Shown here: piece by piece, positions 45,675-55,274 of the stretch | Numbering within the stretch: position 1 is the stretch's first letter | Layout: each line of letters opens with the position of its first letter | Assembly (NCBI GenBank): GCA_903842575.1 | Contig: CAIMMM010000166.1 | Location: forward strand, 1 to 64,000 | Direction: 5' to 3' | DNA from: an uncultured Bacteroidota bacterium | Lineage (GTDB): Bacteria > Bacteroidota > Bacteroidia > Flavobacteriales > Flavobacteriaceae | Length of the DNA: 64,000 bases | Position numbers and translations under genes: made by a program | The notes under the pieces: model-generated | What the model was told of the DNA's origin: nothing | Seen by the model: only the letters and a program-made list of their open reading frames with translations | The model's database searches: none

Positions 45675-47327
45675 TTATTTTTTAAAATATCCTTCTAATT
45701 CAGTGTCAAAATATTTTAGCGCATTTTTTATAGGTAAGGGTAATCCACCACCTAATGCGCAAAGCGAACCTGTTTCTAATGTTTCTAAAAGGTCATTCAT
45801 TAAAGCTTTGTCTATTTTATAATTTTCATTTTTAGCTTTAGCAATCATCTCATAACCGCGAGTAGAACCAATGCGGCAAGGAAAACATTTTCCACAACTT
45901 TCGTGTGCCGTAAATTGAAATAAATGTTCAATATAATCAATCAAAGGATAAACTGTGGGAATACAAACTATGGAAGCATGACCCAACAAAAATCCTTCTT
46001 TTGCAAAGGAATCATAGTCAATGCTTAAGTTATCTATTTTAGAAATAGGAACCAAGCCACCTAGTGGACCACCAATATGCATGGCTTTTACGGGTTTGCG
46101 AAAACCTCCTCCTAAATCATAGATTACTTTGCTTAAAGGTGTTCCCATATCGACTTCATAAATACCAGGATTGTTAAAATAGCCATCAAGTGAAATGAGC
46201 TTTGTTCCTGTTGATTTTGGTGTACCAATAGCAGCATATGATTTTCCGCTATTTTTTATGATAAATGGGAGGTTTGCCAATGTTTCTACGTTATTAACAA
46301 CCGTTGGTTTATTAAACAATCCTTGTTGGGTAGGATATGGCGGTCGCACTCTCACTTCTGGACGTTGCCCTTCTATAGAAGAAAGTAGAGCAGTTTCTTC
46401 TCCACAAATGTAGGCGCCTTGTGCTTTTATCACTTTGAAATCAAAGGAGAAATTAGAATTTAGGATGTTTTCCCCTAAAAGTTTATTGTTTCTTAAATAG
46501 TCAATCGCTTCGTTTACGATTGCTACCGATTCGGGGTATTCGCCACGGATATAAACGACGCCATGTTGCGCTCCGACAATATAGCCAGAAATCATCATAC
46601 CCATTAACATACTGTGTGGGCGATGCTCCATAATATAGCGGTCGGAATAAGCTCCTGGATCACCTTCGTCGGCATTGCAGACAATAAATTTGGTTTCGTT
46701 AGCTACGTTTTTGCACGATTCTAATTTGAAAGCCATTGAAAACCCTGCACCACCGCGACCTCTCAAACCAGAGTCACGCAATTCAGTCAAAAGGGTATCT
46801 GGTTTTTTTGTTAAACAATCGGTAAAAATTTTATAAAAATTTTCTACATTTCCATAATCACTTGTGAGAATTGGTGTTCCAATAGAAGCCACATTATAGG
46901 TTTCTTTTGAAATGGTATTTTCAGATTTTATTTGAGCAATAGCATCTATATCTTTTCCGGAATAATTTTTATCATTTGTATGAAAGGCGCTATTTTCATG
47001 GCATCTTCCTAAGCAACACATTTCGCCAATTTCTTCTTTTGAGTACTGATTGCTTAATTTTTTATGAACTTCATTTTGAGTTCCGGCTGTCATACAGGCA
47101 CTTCCACTACAAACATATACTTTCTTGCCTCTGTTTTCGGGTTTCAAAAAATCATAAAAAGAAACTGCTCCATAAGCAGTTGATTTTCCAACTAGAAATT
47201 CATTTCTTAGTTTTTCTAGTGCATCAACATCAGGAGTTCCTGTGGCTTTTGCTAAGTTGCCATATTCTTCAAAAAGGTTTTTTGTTAGTCCTTTACGACC
47301 CGATAATTCACTTAAATTTTTTGACAT
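45675..47327 (-). CDS. fdsB: Formate dehydrogenase NAD-linked subunit, NuoE-NuoF fusion
   Basis: The 550-residue protein joins a NuoE-like thioredoxin-fold 2Fe-2S domain (about 1-130; CSGSACMTAG and CCLGRCHENS hold the four cysteines) to a NuoF-like domain (about 180-550). The latter has the FMN/NADH loops GLRGRGGAGF and NADEGDPGAYSDR, and the 4Fe-4S site ESCGKCFPCRIG with a final cysteine in GSLCALGG. It would pass electrons from FdsA to NAD+. In many FDH operons the two parts are separate FdsG and FdsB proteins. The start at 47327 lies 4 nt after fdhD; the frame is open to 47390, which would overlap fdhD. Confidence 0.92.
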   Translation of the reverse strand: MSKNLSELSGRKGLTKNLFEEYGNLAKATGTPDVDALEKLRNEFLVGKSTAYGAVSFYDFLKPENRGKKVYVCSGSACMTAGTQNEVHKKLSNQYSKEEIGEMCCLGRCHENSAFHTNDKNYSGKDIDAIAQIKSENTISKETYNVASIGTPILTSDYGNVENFYKIFTDCLTKKPDTLLTELRDSGLRGRGGAGFSMAFKLESCKNVANETKFIVCNADEGDPGAYSDRYIMEHRPHSMLMGMMISGYIVGAQHGVVYIRGEYPESVAIVNEAIDYLRNNKLLGENILNSNFSFDFKVIKAQGAYICGEETALLSSIEGQRPEVRVRPPYPTQQGLFNKPTVVNNVETLANLPFIIKNSGKSYAAIGTPKSTGTKLISLDGYFNNPGIYEVDMGTPLSKVIYDLGGGFRKPVKAMHIGGPLGGLVPISKIDNLSIDYDSFAKEGFLLGHASIVCIPTVYPLIDYIEHLFQFTAHESCGKCFPCRIGSTRGYEMIAKAKNENYKIDKALMNDLLETLETGSLCALGGGLPLPIKNALKYFDTELEGYFKK

Positions 47328-47331
47328 ACCA

Positions 47332-48162
47332 TTAAAATTTAACCTGACCCGCTGCCCAATTTTGAAAATCATGGGCAACTTGGTTAGCATTGGAGTAAAT
47401 AGTTAATTTATTATTTCTACAAAAAGCCAGTAATGTAATTCCGCTTTGCTCTGCCATATCAACAGCTAGTGTTGAAGGCGCAGATACCGAAGCCAGAAAA
47501 GGGATGCCTGCCTCTTTTGCTTTATTTACAATTTCATAGGAGACACGTCCACTTACAGTCAAACATTTGACTTTATCTAGTGCCTTATTTTGAATCAGGG
47601 AACCAATCACTTTATCTACAGCATTATGCCTTCCAATATCTTCTTGAATTGAAAGCAATTGGCCATCGATAGTAAAAGCGCCAGCAGCATGTGTTCCACC
47701 TGATTGTTGAAATGCTTTTTGTTTTTCGCTGACTTGCTGAAACATTTTTGCAACAAATGAAGGATTAAGTACGGCATCATTTGCTATTTTAATTTCATCA
47801 AAAGTATCCAATTCGGTTTTACCACAAACGCCACAAGACGAGGATGAAATCACATTGCGATTCCCCGAAAAATCCTTTAAAATAAAATGGTTAGGAGTTT
47901 TAACATTTAAGGAATTAATAAAACCTGCTTCATTAATTCCTGTAATTTCAATCTCAAGATTTTCGGGAGCGGTTTGAATTATTTTTTCGGTAAACAATAA
48001 TCCTATTGCCAATTCCTTTTCATTGCCTGGCGTTTGCATGGTAAGTGTAAAAGGAATACTATTGACTGCAATACGCAATGCTACTTCAACGGCTAGAAAA
48101 TCTTCAACAGGTGAAAATTTCTGGTCATTATAAAATAACCCTTTGTATTGTTTTACACTCAT
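47332..48162 (-). CDS. fdhD: Formate dehydrogenase accessory sulfurtransferase
   Basis: FdhD moves sulfur from a cysteine desulfurase to the molybdenum cofactor before it is inserted into formate dehydrogenase. The 276-residue protein contains the catalytic CxxC loop in [13 protein letters not shown] and the conserved blocks [23 protein letters not shown] and [12 protein letters not shown]. It lies between fhs and fdsB with gaps of 5 and 4 nt, clearly in one operon with its client enzyme. Nothing is unusual in length or motif. Confidence 0.95.
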   Translation of the reverse strand: MSVKQYKGLFYNDQKFSPVEDFLAVEVALRIAVNSIPFTLTMQTPGNEKELAIGLLFTEKIIQTAPENLEIEITGINEAGFINSLNVKTPNHFILKDFSGNRNVISSSSCGVCGKTELDTFDEIKIANDAVLNPSFVAKMFQQVSEKQKAFQQSGGTHAAGAFTIDGQLLSIQEDIGRHNAVDKVIGSLIQNKALDKVKCLTVSGRVSYEIVNKAKEAGIPFLASVSAPSTLAVDMAEQSGITLLAFCRNNKLTIYSNANQVAHDFQNWAAGQVKF

Positions 48163-48167
48163 AAAAT

Positions 48168-49838
48168 TTAGCTAAGTCCTACAATTTTTCCGTTATTATC
48201 AATATCCATATGTTCTGAGGCAGGAACGGCTGGCAATCCCGGCATACGCATCATGTCGCCCAAAATTGGAATTATAAAACCCGCTCCAGCTGCAAATTCA
48301 AACTCACGAACATTAATAGTAAATCCTTTTGGTCGACCAATTACGGTTTCTTTATCGGATAATGATTTTTGCGTTTTTGCCATGCAAATGGGTAATTTAT
48401 CATAACCTAAATCGGTTATCATTTTTAATTGAGTGTGTGCTTTTGAAGAATATTCAACACCATCAGCACCATAAATTTCGGTAGCAATTCTGTTGATTTT
48501 ATCTTCTACACTCAAACTCCAATCATACAGCGGTTTGAAGTTGTTTTTACCACTTTCTATGACCTCTAAAACCGCTTGCGCTAGTTCTTTCGTTCCTTCT
48601 CCTCCTTTTGCAAAACCATGAGAAACAACAGCTTTCACATTTAACTTAGCACAATGTAATTGCACATAATCTACTTCTTCATCCGAGTCGGTTGGAAAAT
48701 TATTGATAGCTACAACGGGCGTAATTCCAAATTTTTTGCAGTTTTCGATATGTTTTTCAAGATTTTGAAACCCTTTGATAACGCGTTCCATACTTGGTGT
48801 GTTGTATTCTTCTTTTTTAGCACCGCCATGATGGCGCAACGCTCTAATTGTTGCTACTAAAACAATGGCATTGGGAGCAATTCCTGCATAACCACATTTG
48901 ATATTCATGAATTTTTCGGCACCCAAATCGGCTCCAAAACCAGCTTCAGTAACTACAAAATCCCCTAACGACATTCCCATTTTAGTGGCTAAAATAGTAT
49001 TGGTACCTTGAGCAATATTAGCAAAAGGACCTCCGTGTAAAATGGCAGGATTTCCTTCTAATGTTTGTACCAAATTAGGTTTAATAGCATCTTTCAATAA
49101 AAGTGCCATCGCCCCTTGAGCCTTCAAATCACGTGCGTAAATGGCTTTTTTATCAAAAGTAAATCCGACGAAAATATTACCTAATCTTACTTTTAAATCA
49201 TCAATATCTTTCGACATACAAAGAATAGCCATTACTTCAGAAGCAGGTGTAATATTGAAACCGTCTTCACGAGGTATGCCATTAGTAGTTCCGCCAATAC
49301 CTATAATAATTTGGCGCAAAGCACGGTCGTTCATATCCATAACCCTTTTCCACTTGATGGTTCTTGGGTCAATGTTTAAATTATTTTGCTTGTTTTGTAA
49401 GTTGTTATCGATGAGTGCGGCTAAAAGATTGTTGGCTTTTTCAATGGCACTAAAATCACCTGTAAAATGCAGATTAATATCTTCCATTGGGATAACTTGG
49501 GAGTAGCCTCCACCGGCAGCGCCTCCTTTTATTCCGAAAACGGGACCCAGTGAAGGTTCACGCAAAACCACTATCGATTTTTTCCCAATTTTATTTAGGC
49601 CTTCATTTAAACCAATAGAAACAGTAGTTTTTCCTTCGCCAGCAGGAGTGGGATTTATAGCGGTAACCAATATCAGTTTGCTTTTTTTGATTTTTTGTTC
49701 ATCAATTAGATGTAACGGAAGTTTTGCTTTATATTTTCCATAATATTCTAAATCGTCTTCGTGAATATCTATTTTACTTGCAATATGTTTGATGTGGCTA
49801 ATTTCAGCTTTTTGGGCAATGTCTAAATCGGATAGCAT
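48168..49838 (-). CDS. fhs: Formate-tetrahydrofolate ligase
   Basis: The enzyme makes 10-formyl-THF from formate, THF and ATP. The 556-residue protein is full length, with the nucleotide-binding loop [29 protein letters not shown] and the conserved [10 protein letters not shown] and [14 protein letters not shown] blocks. Its place directly before fdhD and the formate dehydrogenase genes links folate charging of formate with its oxidation; this is functionally sensible but not seen in every organism with fhs. A promoter candidate lies at 49882-49914. The product may feed purine synthesis or, through other folate enzymes, serine. Confidence 0.96.
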   Translation of the reverse strand: MLSDLDIAQKAEISHIKHIASKIDIHEDDLEYYGKYKAKLPLHLIDEQKIKKSKLILVTAINPTPAGEGKTTVSIGLNEGLNKIGKKSIVVLREPSLGPVFGIKGGAAGGGYSQVIPMEDINLHFTGDFSAIEKANNLLAALIDNNLQNKQNNLNIDPRTIKWKRVMDMNDRALRQIIIGIGGTTNGIPREDGFNITPASEVMAILCMSKDIDDLKVRLGNIFVGFTFDKKAIYARDLKAQGAMALLLKDAIKPNLVQTLEGNPAILHGGPFANIAQGTNTILATKMGMSLGDFVVTEAGFGADLGAEKFMNIKCGYAGIAPNAIVLVATIRALRHHGGAKKEEYNTPSMERVIKGFQNLEKHIENCKKFGITPVVAINNFPTDSDEEVDYVQLHCAKLNVKAVVSHGFAKGGEGTKELAQAVLEVIESGKNNFKPLYDWSLSVEDKINRIATEIYGADGVEYSSKAHTQLKMITDLGYDKLPICMAKTQKSLSDKETVIGRPKGFTINVREFEFAAGAGFIIPILGDMMRMPGLPAVPASEHMDIDNNGKIVGLS

Positions 49839-49881
49839 ATTTTTTTATTTATAAAGTTCTTTTCTTGCTTTAGTGAAGTTA

Positions 49882-49914
49882 TAAATGTAGAAAAAAATAT
49901 AGGACTTAATCAAA
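49882..49914 (-). promoter_or_regulatory. Candidate promoter of the fhs-fdhD-fdsB-fdsA unit
   Basis: On the minus strand TTTG (49914-49911), 21 nt and TACATTTA (49889-49882) fit the consensus with one mismatch in the -7 box. It lies in the only gap above 100 nt in the cluster, so the formate genes may be transcribed separately from the Moco genes. Confidence 0.4.
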
Positions 49915-49978
49915 AAAATCAAATGTTATTTTCTAAGCGTTCTTATTTATATCCTAAACTTTTACAATCAGTAATTTT

Positions 49979-50890
49979 CTATTCGTGTTGTTTCCCTTCA
50001 ACAACTCTAAAAACATGTAAGAGTGAAGGAAATAAAGCGTCCATTGACTCTTGTGCTCCTTTGGTCGAACCTGGCAATGTCATCAAAAGAGTTTTACCTT
50101 TCATTCCAGCAATGCCTCGTGATAACATTGAGAAGGGGGTTCTGTCTTGTCCGTAATTGCGTGCAGCTTCCATAATACCGGGAATTTCTCTATCCAAAAG
50201 CGGTTTTATGGCTTCGGGTGAATTATCCCTTGGGGAGAGTCCTGTGCCACCCGTTAAAATAATTAAGTCGAAATTTTTAGCATATAAATCCAAAACTTTT
50301 TCTTGTATTCCTAAGATATCGTCTGAAATTACGGAGTAATCGGCGATGTCAATTTGGCAAGATGCTAATTTTTGGATAATCATTTTTCCTGCTTTATCCA
50401 TTTTTTTGCCGGCAGAAACACTATCTGAACACACAATTACGGCCGCTTTTAAATCGGCACGGAATTTATCTGTAAAATCGGATTTTCCGCCTTTTTTTTC
50501 CAACAATTTGATAGAATGAATTTCAATTCCTTTATCAATAGGTTTTAGCATGTCATACATTGTTAACGCAACAACCGATGCGCCATGCATTGCTTCCACC
50601 TCAACACCTGTTTTATAAATGGTATGTACTTCCATTTCGATGGTGATTTCTAACTCATTTATAGCATAACGAACTGCTGTAAATTCAACAGGAATAGGAT
50701 GACAATCTGGAATGATGTCACTCGTTCGCTTCACTGCAAAGAGTCCTGCCGTTTTTGCCATTTCAAAAACATCCCCCTTAGGAACCGTTTTGTTTACTAT
50801 GGCAGCTATGGTTTCTTTTTTACTGACTTTTAAAATTGCTTGAGCCTTTGCTGTGCGAAGGGTACTTAATTTGGATGTTATATCTACCAT
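49979..50890 (-). CDS. moaCB: Fused MoaC-MoaB/MogA molybdenum cofactor protein
   Basis: The 303-residue protein has two parts. Residues 1 to about 148 are MoaC, cyclic pyranopterin monophosphate synthase, with [24 protein letters not shown] and the lysines in KKGGKSD. From about 150 on it is a MoaB/MogA-type molybdopterin adenylyltransferase domain with [39 protein letters not shown]. The fusion puts an early and a late step of cofactor synthesis in one chain; MoeA and MoaA genes are further up in the cluster. It is followed by a 140-nt gap before fhs. Confidence 0.93.
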   Translation of the reverse strand: MVDITSKLSTLRTAKAQAILKVSKKETIAAIVNKTVPKGDVFEMAKTAGLFAVKRTSDIIPDCHPIPVEFTAVRYAINELEITIEMEVHTIYKTGVEVEAMHGASVVALTMYDMLKPIDKGIEIHSIKLLEKKGGKSDFTDKFRADLKAAVIVCSDSVSAGKKMDKAGKMIIQKLASCQIDIADYSVISDDILGIQEKVLDLYAKNFDLIILTGGTGLSPRDNSPEAIKPLLDREIPGIMEAARNYGQDRTPFSMLSRGIAGMKGKTLLMTLPGSTKGAQESMDALFPSLLHVFRVVEGKQHE

Positions 50891-50924
50891 TTTTGAATTT
50901 TAAATTTATGAAATAGTTTCTTAA

Positions 50925-51368
50925 TTATACATTTTCTTTCCAAGCAAAAGAGTCATCTTCAAAGATTTCTTTCCCCCAGATGGGTGTCATCGCCTTTATT
51001 TGCTCCACAATTTCTTGACACGCATTAAATACTTCTTTGCGGTGTTTTGAAGAAACAAAAACAAACAAGCAAACTTCTCCCGCCTTTACTACTCCAAGAC
51101 TATGATAAATGTGCATGCACACTAAATTATATTTAGCAAACGCCGCTTCTCGTATCTCGTGAAAAAGTTCTTCAGCCATTTCTTGATAGGCAGCATATTC
51201 AATGGCTACCACTATTTTTTTGTCAATTATATCGTTTCGCACTTGTCCTAAAAAAATATCGTGTGCGCCAATATCAGTTTTTAAACTATGTTTGGCAATA
51301 CTATTGGCAATAAAATCTGGCGTTATTGGGCCATTGACAAAAACGGTATGCTTTTTTTTCTCTGCCAT
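50925..51368 (-). CDS. moaE: Molybdopterin synthase catalytic subunit
   Basis: MoaE pairs with MoaD to place two sulfurs on precursor Z, making molybdopterin. The 147-residue protein has family blocks FLGQVRND, AIEYAAYQEMAEE, HSLGVVKAGE, SSKHRKEVFNACQEIVEQIK and the substrate-site lysine in MTPIWGKEIFEDDS. It lies 12 nt after moeB and 34 nt before moaCB in the cluster. Its partner moaD is two genes upstream. The N-terminal basic stretch AEKKKHTVFVNGP is slightly longer than in E. coli MoaE. Confidence 0.94.
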   Translation of the reverse strand: MAEKKKHTVFVNGPITPDFIANSIAKHSLKTDIGAHDIFLGQVRNDIIDKKIVVAIEYAAYQEMAEELFHEIREAAFAKYNLVCMHIYHSLGVVKAGEVCLFVFVSSKHRKEVFNACQEIVEQIKAMTPIWGKEIFEDDSFAWKENV

Positions 51369-51380
51369 AATTAGTTGTGT

Positions 51381-52496
51381 TTAATAATGATTATTTTTCC
51401 AAGCTTCAATGCCTCCAGCTAAACTATAGGCTTGACAATTAGGAAATATCTCTTTTAATATTTTTACAGCTTGCATGCTGCGTTGCCCTGATTTACAATA
51501 AATTACAACCTTATTTTCAATCGGAATGGTTGAAGCTAAACTTTCAAATTCATGTAACGGAATAAATATAAAGGGAAATTCGTCCACAGAAGGAAGCTCC
51601 CCTTTTTCACGAACGTCAACAATTGTAATTGTTTCAAGGCTTCTTAAAACGTCAAATTCTAGAACCGAAAGTACTTCAATATTTAAATTTTTGTTGCAAA
51701 ACCATTCATAATCATATGCTAAAAATGCTATTTTGTTTTTTGGAAAATCGATTGATTTGTCTGATTTCACATCCATTTCGAAAGCATAAAATGAATTTTC
51801 TAAAGCATTGTAGCACATTATTTTATTAGACAATGGTTTTCCAATTCCCGTAATAATTTTTATAGTTTCAATTGCTTGCATGGTTCCAATAATTCCAGGA
51901 ATCACACCTAAAACGCCAACATCATTGCAAGATAAAGTTGAATCCGAAGGTGGCTCTGGAAATAAATCACGGTAATTGGTTTTGATATTGGACTGATTAT
52001 CAGTAAGATTAAAAACACCAATTTGTCCTTCGAAACGCAGGACAGCGCCATATATTAGCGGCTTTTCTAATAATACGCAAGCGTCATTAACGAGATAGCG
52101 GGTGGCAAAATTATCCGATCCATCGATGACAATATCATATTTCGCTAGAATCTCAAGAGCGTTATTATTCGTGATTTGAAAATTATAGGGTAGAATTGAT
52201 ATGTTTGGATTAAGAGTTTTTAATCTTTTAGCGGCAGTAATGGCTTTTGATTTACCTATATCATCCACGGTATAAAGTATTTGACGTTGCAGATTTGACA
52301 TTTCTACTACATCAAAATCGGCAATTCCAATTGTACCTACTCCAACTGCGGCAAGGTATTGCAGAGCAGGACAACCCAAACCGCCAGCGCCTATGACCAG
52401 TACGCTAGACTGCGCTATCTTGTCTTGACCAACGTGCCCAAACTCCTTGAGCTGTATTTGTCTTTGGTATCGATTATTTGTATTATCTGAATTCAT
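51381..52496 (-). CDS. moeB: MoeB-type adenylyltransferase with rhodanese domain
   Basis: The protein (371 residues) adenylates the C-terminal glycine of MoaD and its C-terminal rhodanese domain (about 280-371, active cysteine in VIYCKSGQRS) can then deliver sulfur to form the thiocarboxylate, as MoeZ and Uba4 do. The ATP-binding motif VIGAGGLGCPALQYLA, DFDVVEMSNLQRQ and the catalytic aspartate in DGSDNFATRY are present. Oddly the zinc-binding cysteines are missing: where relatives have CYRCLFPEPP this one has NYRDLFPEPP, and no second CxxC occurs near residue 240. It lies between moaD and moaE in the cluster. Confidence 0.92.
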   Translation of the reverse strand: MNSDNTNNRYQRQIQLKEFGHVGQDKIAQSSVLVIGAGGLGCPALQYLAAVGVGTIGIADFDVVEMSNLQRQILYTVDDIGKSKAITAAKRLKTLNPNISILPYNFQITNNNALEILAKYDIVIDGSDNFATRYLVNDACVLLEKPLIYGAVLRFEGQIGVFNLTDNQSNIKTNYRDLFPEPPSDSTLSCNDVGVLGVIPGIIGTMQAIETIKIITGIGKPLSNKIMCYNALENSFYAFEMDVKSDKSIDFPKNKIAFLAYDYEWFCNKNLNIEVLSVLEFDVLRSLETITIVDVREKGELPSVDEFPFIFIPLHEFESLASTIPIENKVVIYCKSGQRSMQAVKILKEIFPNCQAYSLAGGIEAWKNNHY

Positions 52497-52503
52497 ATTT
52501 CAT

Positions 52504-52737
52504 TTAACCTCCTGAAAATGGTGGAAGTAGCGCTATTGTGTCATTCTGATGGAGCATTGTATTCTCTTGTATCACTTTTTTGTTTACGGCAATAGAAAAA
52601 TTAATTTTGGATAATTCAGGGAATTCTACTTCCAAGTATTTTATTAACGCATCTGTATTTTCTATTACTGACATTTTCCAATCCGATTTACCTGTAATAT
52701 AGGCAATTTGTCCAAAAGCAAGTAGGTTTATTTCCAT
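52504..52737 (-). CDS. moaD: Molybdopterin synthase sulfur-carrier subunit
   Basis: The 77-residue protein has the ubiquitin-like MoaD fold and ends in the essential double glycine (PPFSGG), the site of thiocarboxylation by MoeB-rhodanese. Residues ALLPPFSGG fit the family pattern near the C-terminus. Its stop is 7 nt from the start of moeB and its start 1 nt after the stop of mobA, so translation is coupled. Its partner is MoaE. Confidence 0.94.
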   Translation of the reverse strand: MEINLLAFGQIAYITGKSDWKMSVIENTDALIKYLEVEFPELSKINFSIAVNKKVIQENTMLHQNDTIALLPPFSGG

Positions 52738-52738
52738 T

Positions 52739-53326
52739 TTAAATTAAGTTAAAAATATTTTTAAAGTCCTCTTTTGTATTGATATTCTTGAAAATGGATT
52801 CTTTAAAGATATTGTTATTTTCTACGGGAATTGTTTTTAGTTTGAAATGCTTCGCCATTTCCATTAATTTAATATTTTTTTGCTCAATAAGTTCCAACCA
52901 AATTTTCAAGCAATCTTTTGCATAAATGCCAAATAATGGTTCGAATTTTTCTTGGTGGACAGGAAGCACAATTTGCGATTCATCGGTATTTCTACAAATA
53001 TACACGATAGCTTCTTTAGTTATAAATGGCATATCGCAGCTCACAATAAAATTAAATTTAGCATCCGAATGATTCAAAGCAGTGTAAATTCCGCCTGCAG
53101 GTCCTATATTTTTAATCAAATCTGGAATCACTTCCAATCCAAATTTTTCATATTCGGGATTGTTGGAAACAATAAACAAGTTACTAAAAAGAGGTTGCAT
53201 TTTTTCGATTACATATTGCACCATTGCTTTTCCTTCGATGAGCATTAGTCCCTTATCTTCACCCATTCTTGCGCTGTTTCCGCCTGCTAGAATATATCCA
53301 TTTGTATTTTTTATTTCGGCTTCCAT
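52739..53326 (-). CDS. mobA: Molybdenum cofactor guanylyltransferase
   Basis: MobA adds GMP to Mo-molybdopterin, giving the bis-MGD form used by formate dehydrogenase of this type. The 195-residue nucleotidyltransferase-fold protein carries the GTP-binding loop GGNSARMGEDKG near the N-terminus, and SCDMPFI (D-x-P metal site) further on. Its presence agrees with FdsA needing bis-MGD. It is next to moaD, with a 1-nt gap, and a TauE/SafE gene directly precedes it. Confidence 0.92.
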   Translation of the reverse strand: MEAEIKNTNGYILAGGNSARMGEDKGLMLIEGKAMVQYVIEKMQPLFSNLFIVSNNPEYEKFGLEVIPDLIKNIGPAGGIYTALNHSDAKFNFIVSCDMPFITKEAIVYICRNTDESQIVLPVHQEKFEPLFGIYAKDCLKIWLELIEQKNIKLMEMAKHFKLKTIPVENNNIFKESIFKNINTKEDFKNIFNLI

Positions 53327-53329
53327 AAT

Positions 53330-54061
53330 TTAAGTAATAATTAGTTTTATGGAAGCAATAAACAAAACAATGGCCAATAATTTGTTTAGAAATTCACTTT
53401 TAAATTTATTGGCTCCTAAATAGGAACCCATAATTCCACCTAATAATGCAAGGAGTATCATCCAGCTCATTTCGGATTTAAATTCAAGACCTTGGGCAAA
53501 AAGACCTGCTAATCCAGCTAATGAATTTACAAAAATAAATAATGCAGAAACCGCGGCTGTTTTTTTTATCTTAGCCCAATGCAGCAATAAAATGAGTGGG
53601 CTTAAAATAATGCCTCCGCCTATTCCTATCATTCCTGAAAAAAAGCCAATGACTGCACCAATTATTAGGGCTAGGAAAATATTTTGTTTTACTTCAATGG
53701 TTGTCATTTTAATTTTAAATCCTAATAAATTAAGTACCGAAAAGAGTAAAAGTATGGCGAGTATTTTTTTATATAAACCGCCATCAATAGCAATCATCCC
53801 GCCAATAAATGCCGCAGGAAAAGAAGTAATAGCAAAAGGCCAGAACAAATTCCATTTAAAATGTCCTCCTCTATAATATTGAATAAAAGCTATTAAAGAA
53901 ACAAAAACATTGAGCAATAAAGCTGTTGGACGCATGGTTTCGGGAGCAAAAGAAAAGAATGCCATCAATGCCAAATACCCGCTAGCACCACCGTGGCCAA
54001 CTGATGCATACAAAAATGCAACTAGCACTAACAATACATAAAATATTATTATTGAATCCAT
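53330..54061 (-). CDS. TauE/SafE-family membrane transporter inside the Moco cluster
   Basis: The 243-residue membrane protein has about eight hydrophobic segments and the typical repeated motif SVGHGGASGYLA near the N-terminus and GMIGIGGGIILSP in the middle, which mark TauE/SafE (PF01925). Known members export sulfite or sulfoacetate and similar anions. Here it lies between moeA and mobA with gaps of 6 and 3 nt, so it is made together with molybdenum cofactor enzymes. Its cargo could be sulfite, molybdate, formate or another anion; the location alone does not decide. There is no ModABC or FocA gene in the window. Confidence 0.85.
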   Translation of the reverse strand: MDSIIIFYVLLVLVAFLYASVGHGGASGYLALMAFFSFAPETMRPTALLLNVFVSLIAFIQYYRGGHFKWNLFWPFAITSFPAAFIGGMIAIDGGLYKKILAILLLFSVLNLLGFKIKMTTIEVKQNIFLALIIGAVIGFFSGMIGIGGGIILSPLILLLHWAKIKKTAAVSALFIFVNSLAGLAGLFAQGLEFKSEMSWMILLALLGGIMGSYLGANKFKSEFLNKLLAIVLFIASIKLIIT

Positions 54062-54067
54062 TGCTTA

Positions 54068-55243
54068 TTAAATAATCATACTACAATTTACTAAGTCTCC
54101 TTTTTTAAAAATTTCCTTATTTTCTTCCAATTCCACCAAGCAATCTGCTACTGCAAAAGAATTGAGCTTGTAGCTTTCTTGATTGTCTAACAAAACTACT
54201 GCATTTTCATGTGTTTTTCCTTTAAGAAAATGGGTAAGTCCTGCTTTTTTATTAAAATCAAAAGCCAATGGAAGTTGCATTTTATTGAAATATTTTTTTT
54301 GAGTAAAGTTGCTGATAGCCAGTACAACATATTCATAAAAACAACTCATTGCTGCAGCAGGATTACCCGGCAAGGCAAATATGAGTGTGTGGTCTTTTTT
54401 TCCAAAATAAAATGGTTTTCCGGGTTTCTGTTTTATTGTATGAAATATTTTTTGCACCCCACATTTTTCTAATGAAGCGGGGACTAAATCATAATCGCCT
54501 ACTGATACTCCACCAGTTAGAATTAGAATATTGGAACTTAATTGATTGGATATAGCCCTTTCTATTTCAACTTCGGTATCATCAACCACCTCAACAGAAA
54601 CTGGGAAAATATCTAATTGGTGTAATGCTGCTATCAAACCAATAGAATTGGATTCAAATATCTTTCCTTTGGTAATATTACTATCTGCTTTTATGAGTTC
54701 TTTACCGGTTACAATAATACTAATTGTTGGTTTTGAATATACTTTAACCTCATTGATACCAATTCCTGCTAAAAAAGAAATGGCAACAGGTGTCAGCAAC
54801 TGTCCTGTCTGCAAAGCGATGTCTCCTTTTTTAGTTTGGGACCCTTTCTCACGAACATTTGTTCCTCTTACAAGAAAAGCATCTTGAACTTGAATAGTAT
54901 TGCCGTTTTTAATAATTTTTTCCTGCATAACAACCGTATCAGCTCCAGGCGGTGTAGGAGCTCCTGTATAAATACGAACGGTTTCGTTTGACAATATTGG
55001 ACTATCGGAATAAGTGCCTGTTTGGATTTCACCAATTACAGTTAAATTGCTTTTTTTATCCCATTTTTCATAAGAAAAAGCATAACCATCCATAGCAGAT
55101 TGATCAAAAGGAGGCGTATCAATTACCGCGTAAATAGGTGCTGCCAAAATGCTTCCATTGGCTTCTAACAATGTGGAAGTTTTTACTTTTAATGCAGCGC
55201 AGTTTTCATTGATTAGTTGTTTTGCCTCTGTAACATTTATCAT
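54068..55243 (-). CDS. moeA: Molybdopterin molybdotransferase
   Basis: MoeA inserts molybdate into adenylated molybdopterin. The 391-residue protein shows the usual domain order, with DTPPFDQSAMDGYAF near the N-terminus, RIYTGAPTPPGADTVVMQE, the molybdate/nucleotide-binding loop TGGVSVGDYDLVP and KPGKPFYFGKKDHTLIFALPGNPAAAMSCF. The substrate for it is made by the MogA-like half of moaCB. It lies between moaA (31 nt upstream) and the TauE/SafE gene. Family length and motifs give no surprise. Confidence 0.95.
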   Translation of the reverse strand: MINVTEAKQLINENCAALKVKTSTLLEANGSILAAPIYAVIDTPPFDQSAMDGYAFSYEKWDKKSNLTVIGEIQTGTYSDSPILSNETVRIYTGAPTPPGADTVVMQEKIIKNGNTIQVQDAFLVRGTNVREKGSQTKKGDIALQTGQLLTPVAISFLAGIGINEVKVYSKPTISIIVTGKELIKADSNITKGKIFESNSIGLIAALHQLDIFPVSVEVVDDTEVEIERAISNQLSSNILILTGGVSVGDYDLVPASLEKCGVQKIFHTIKQKPGKPFYFGKKDHTLIFALPGNPAAAMSCFYEYVVLAISNFTQKKYFNKMQLPLAFDFNKKAGLTHFLKGKTHENAVVLLDNQESYKLNSFAVADCLVELEENKEIFKKGDLVNCSMII

Positions 55244-55274
55244 TTTAATGCTTATTTTCTATATACCAAAAGAA

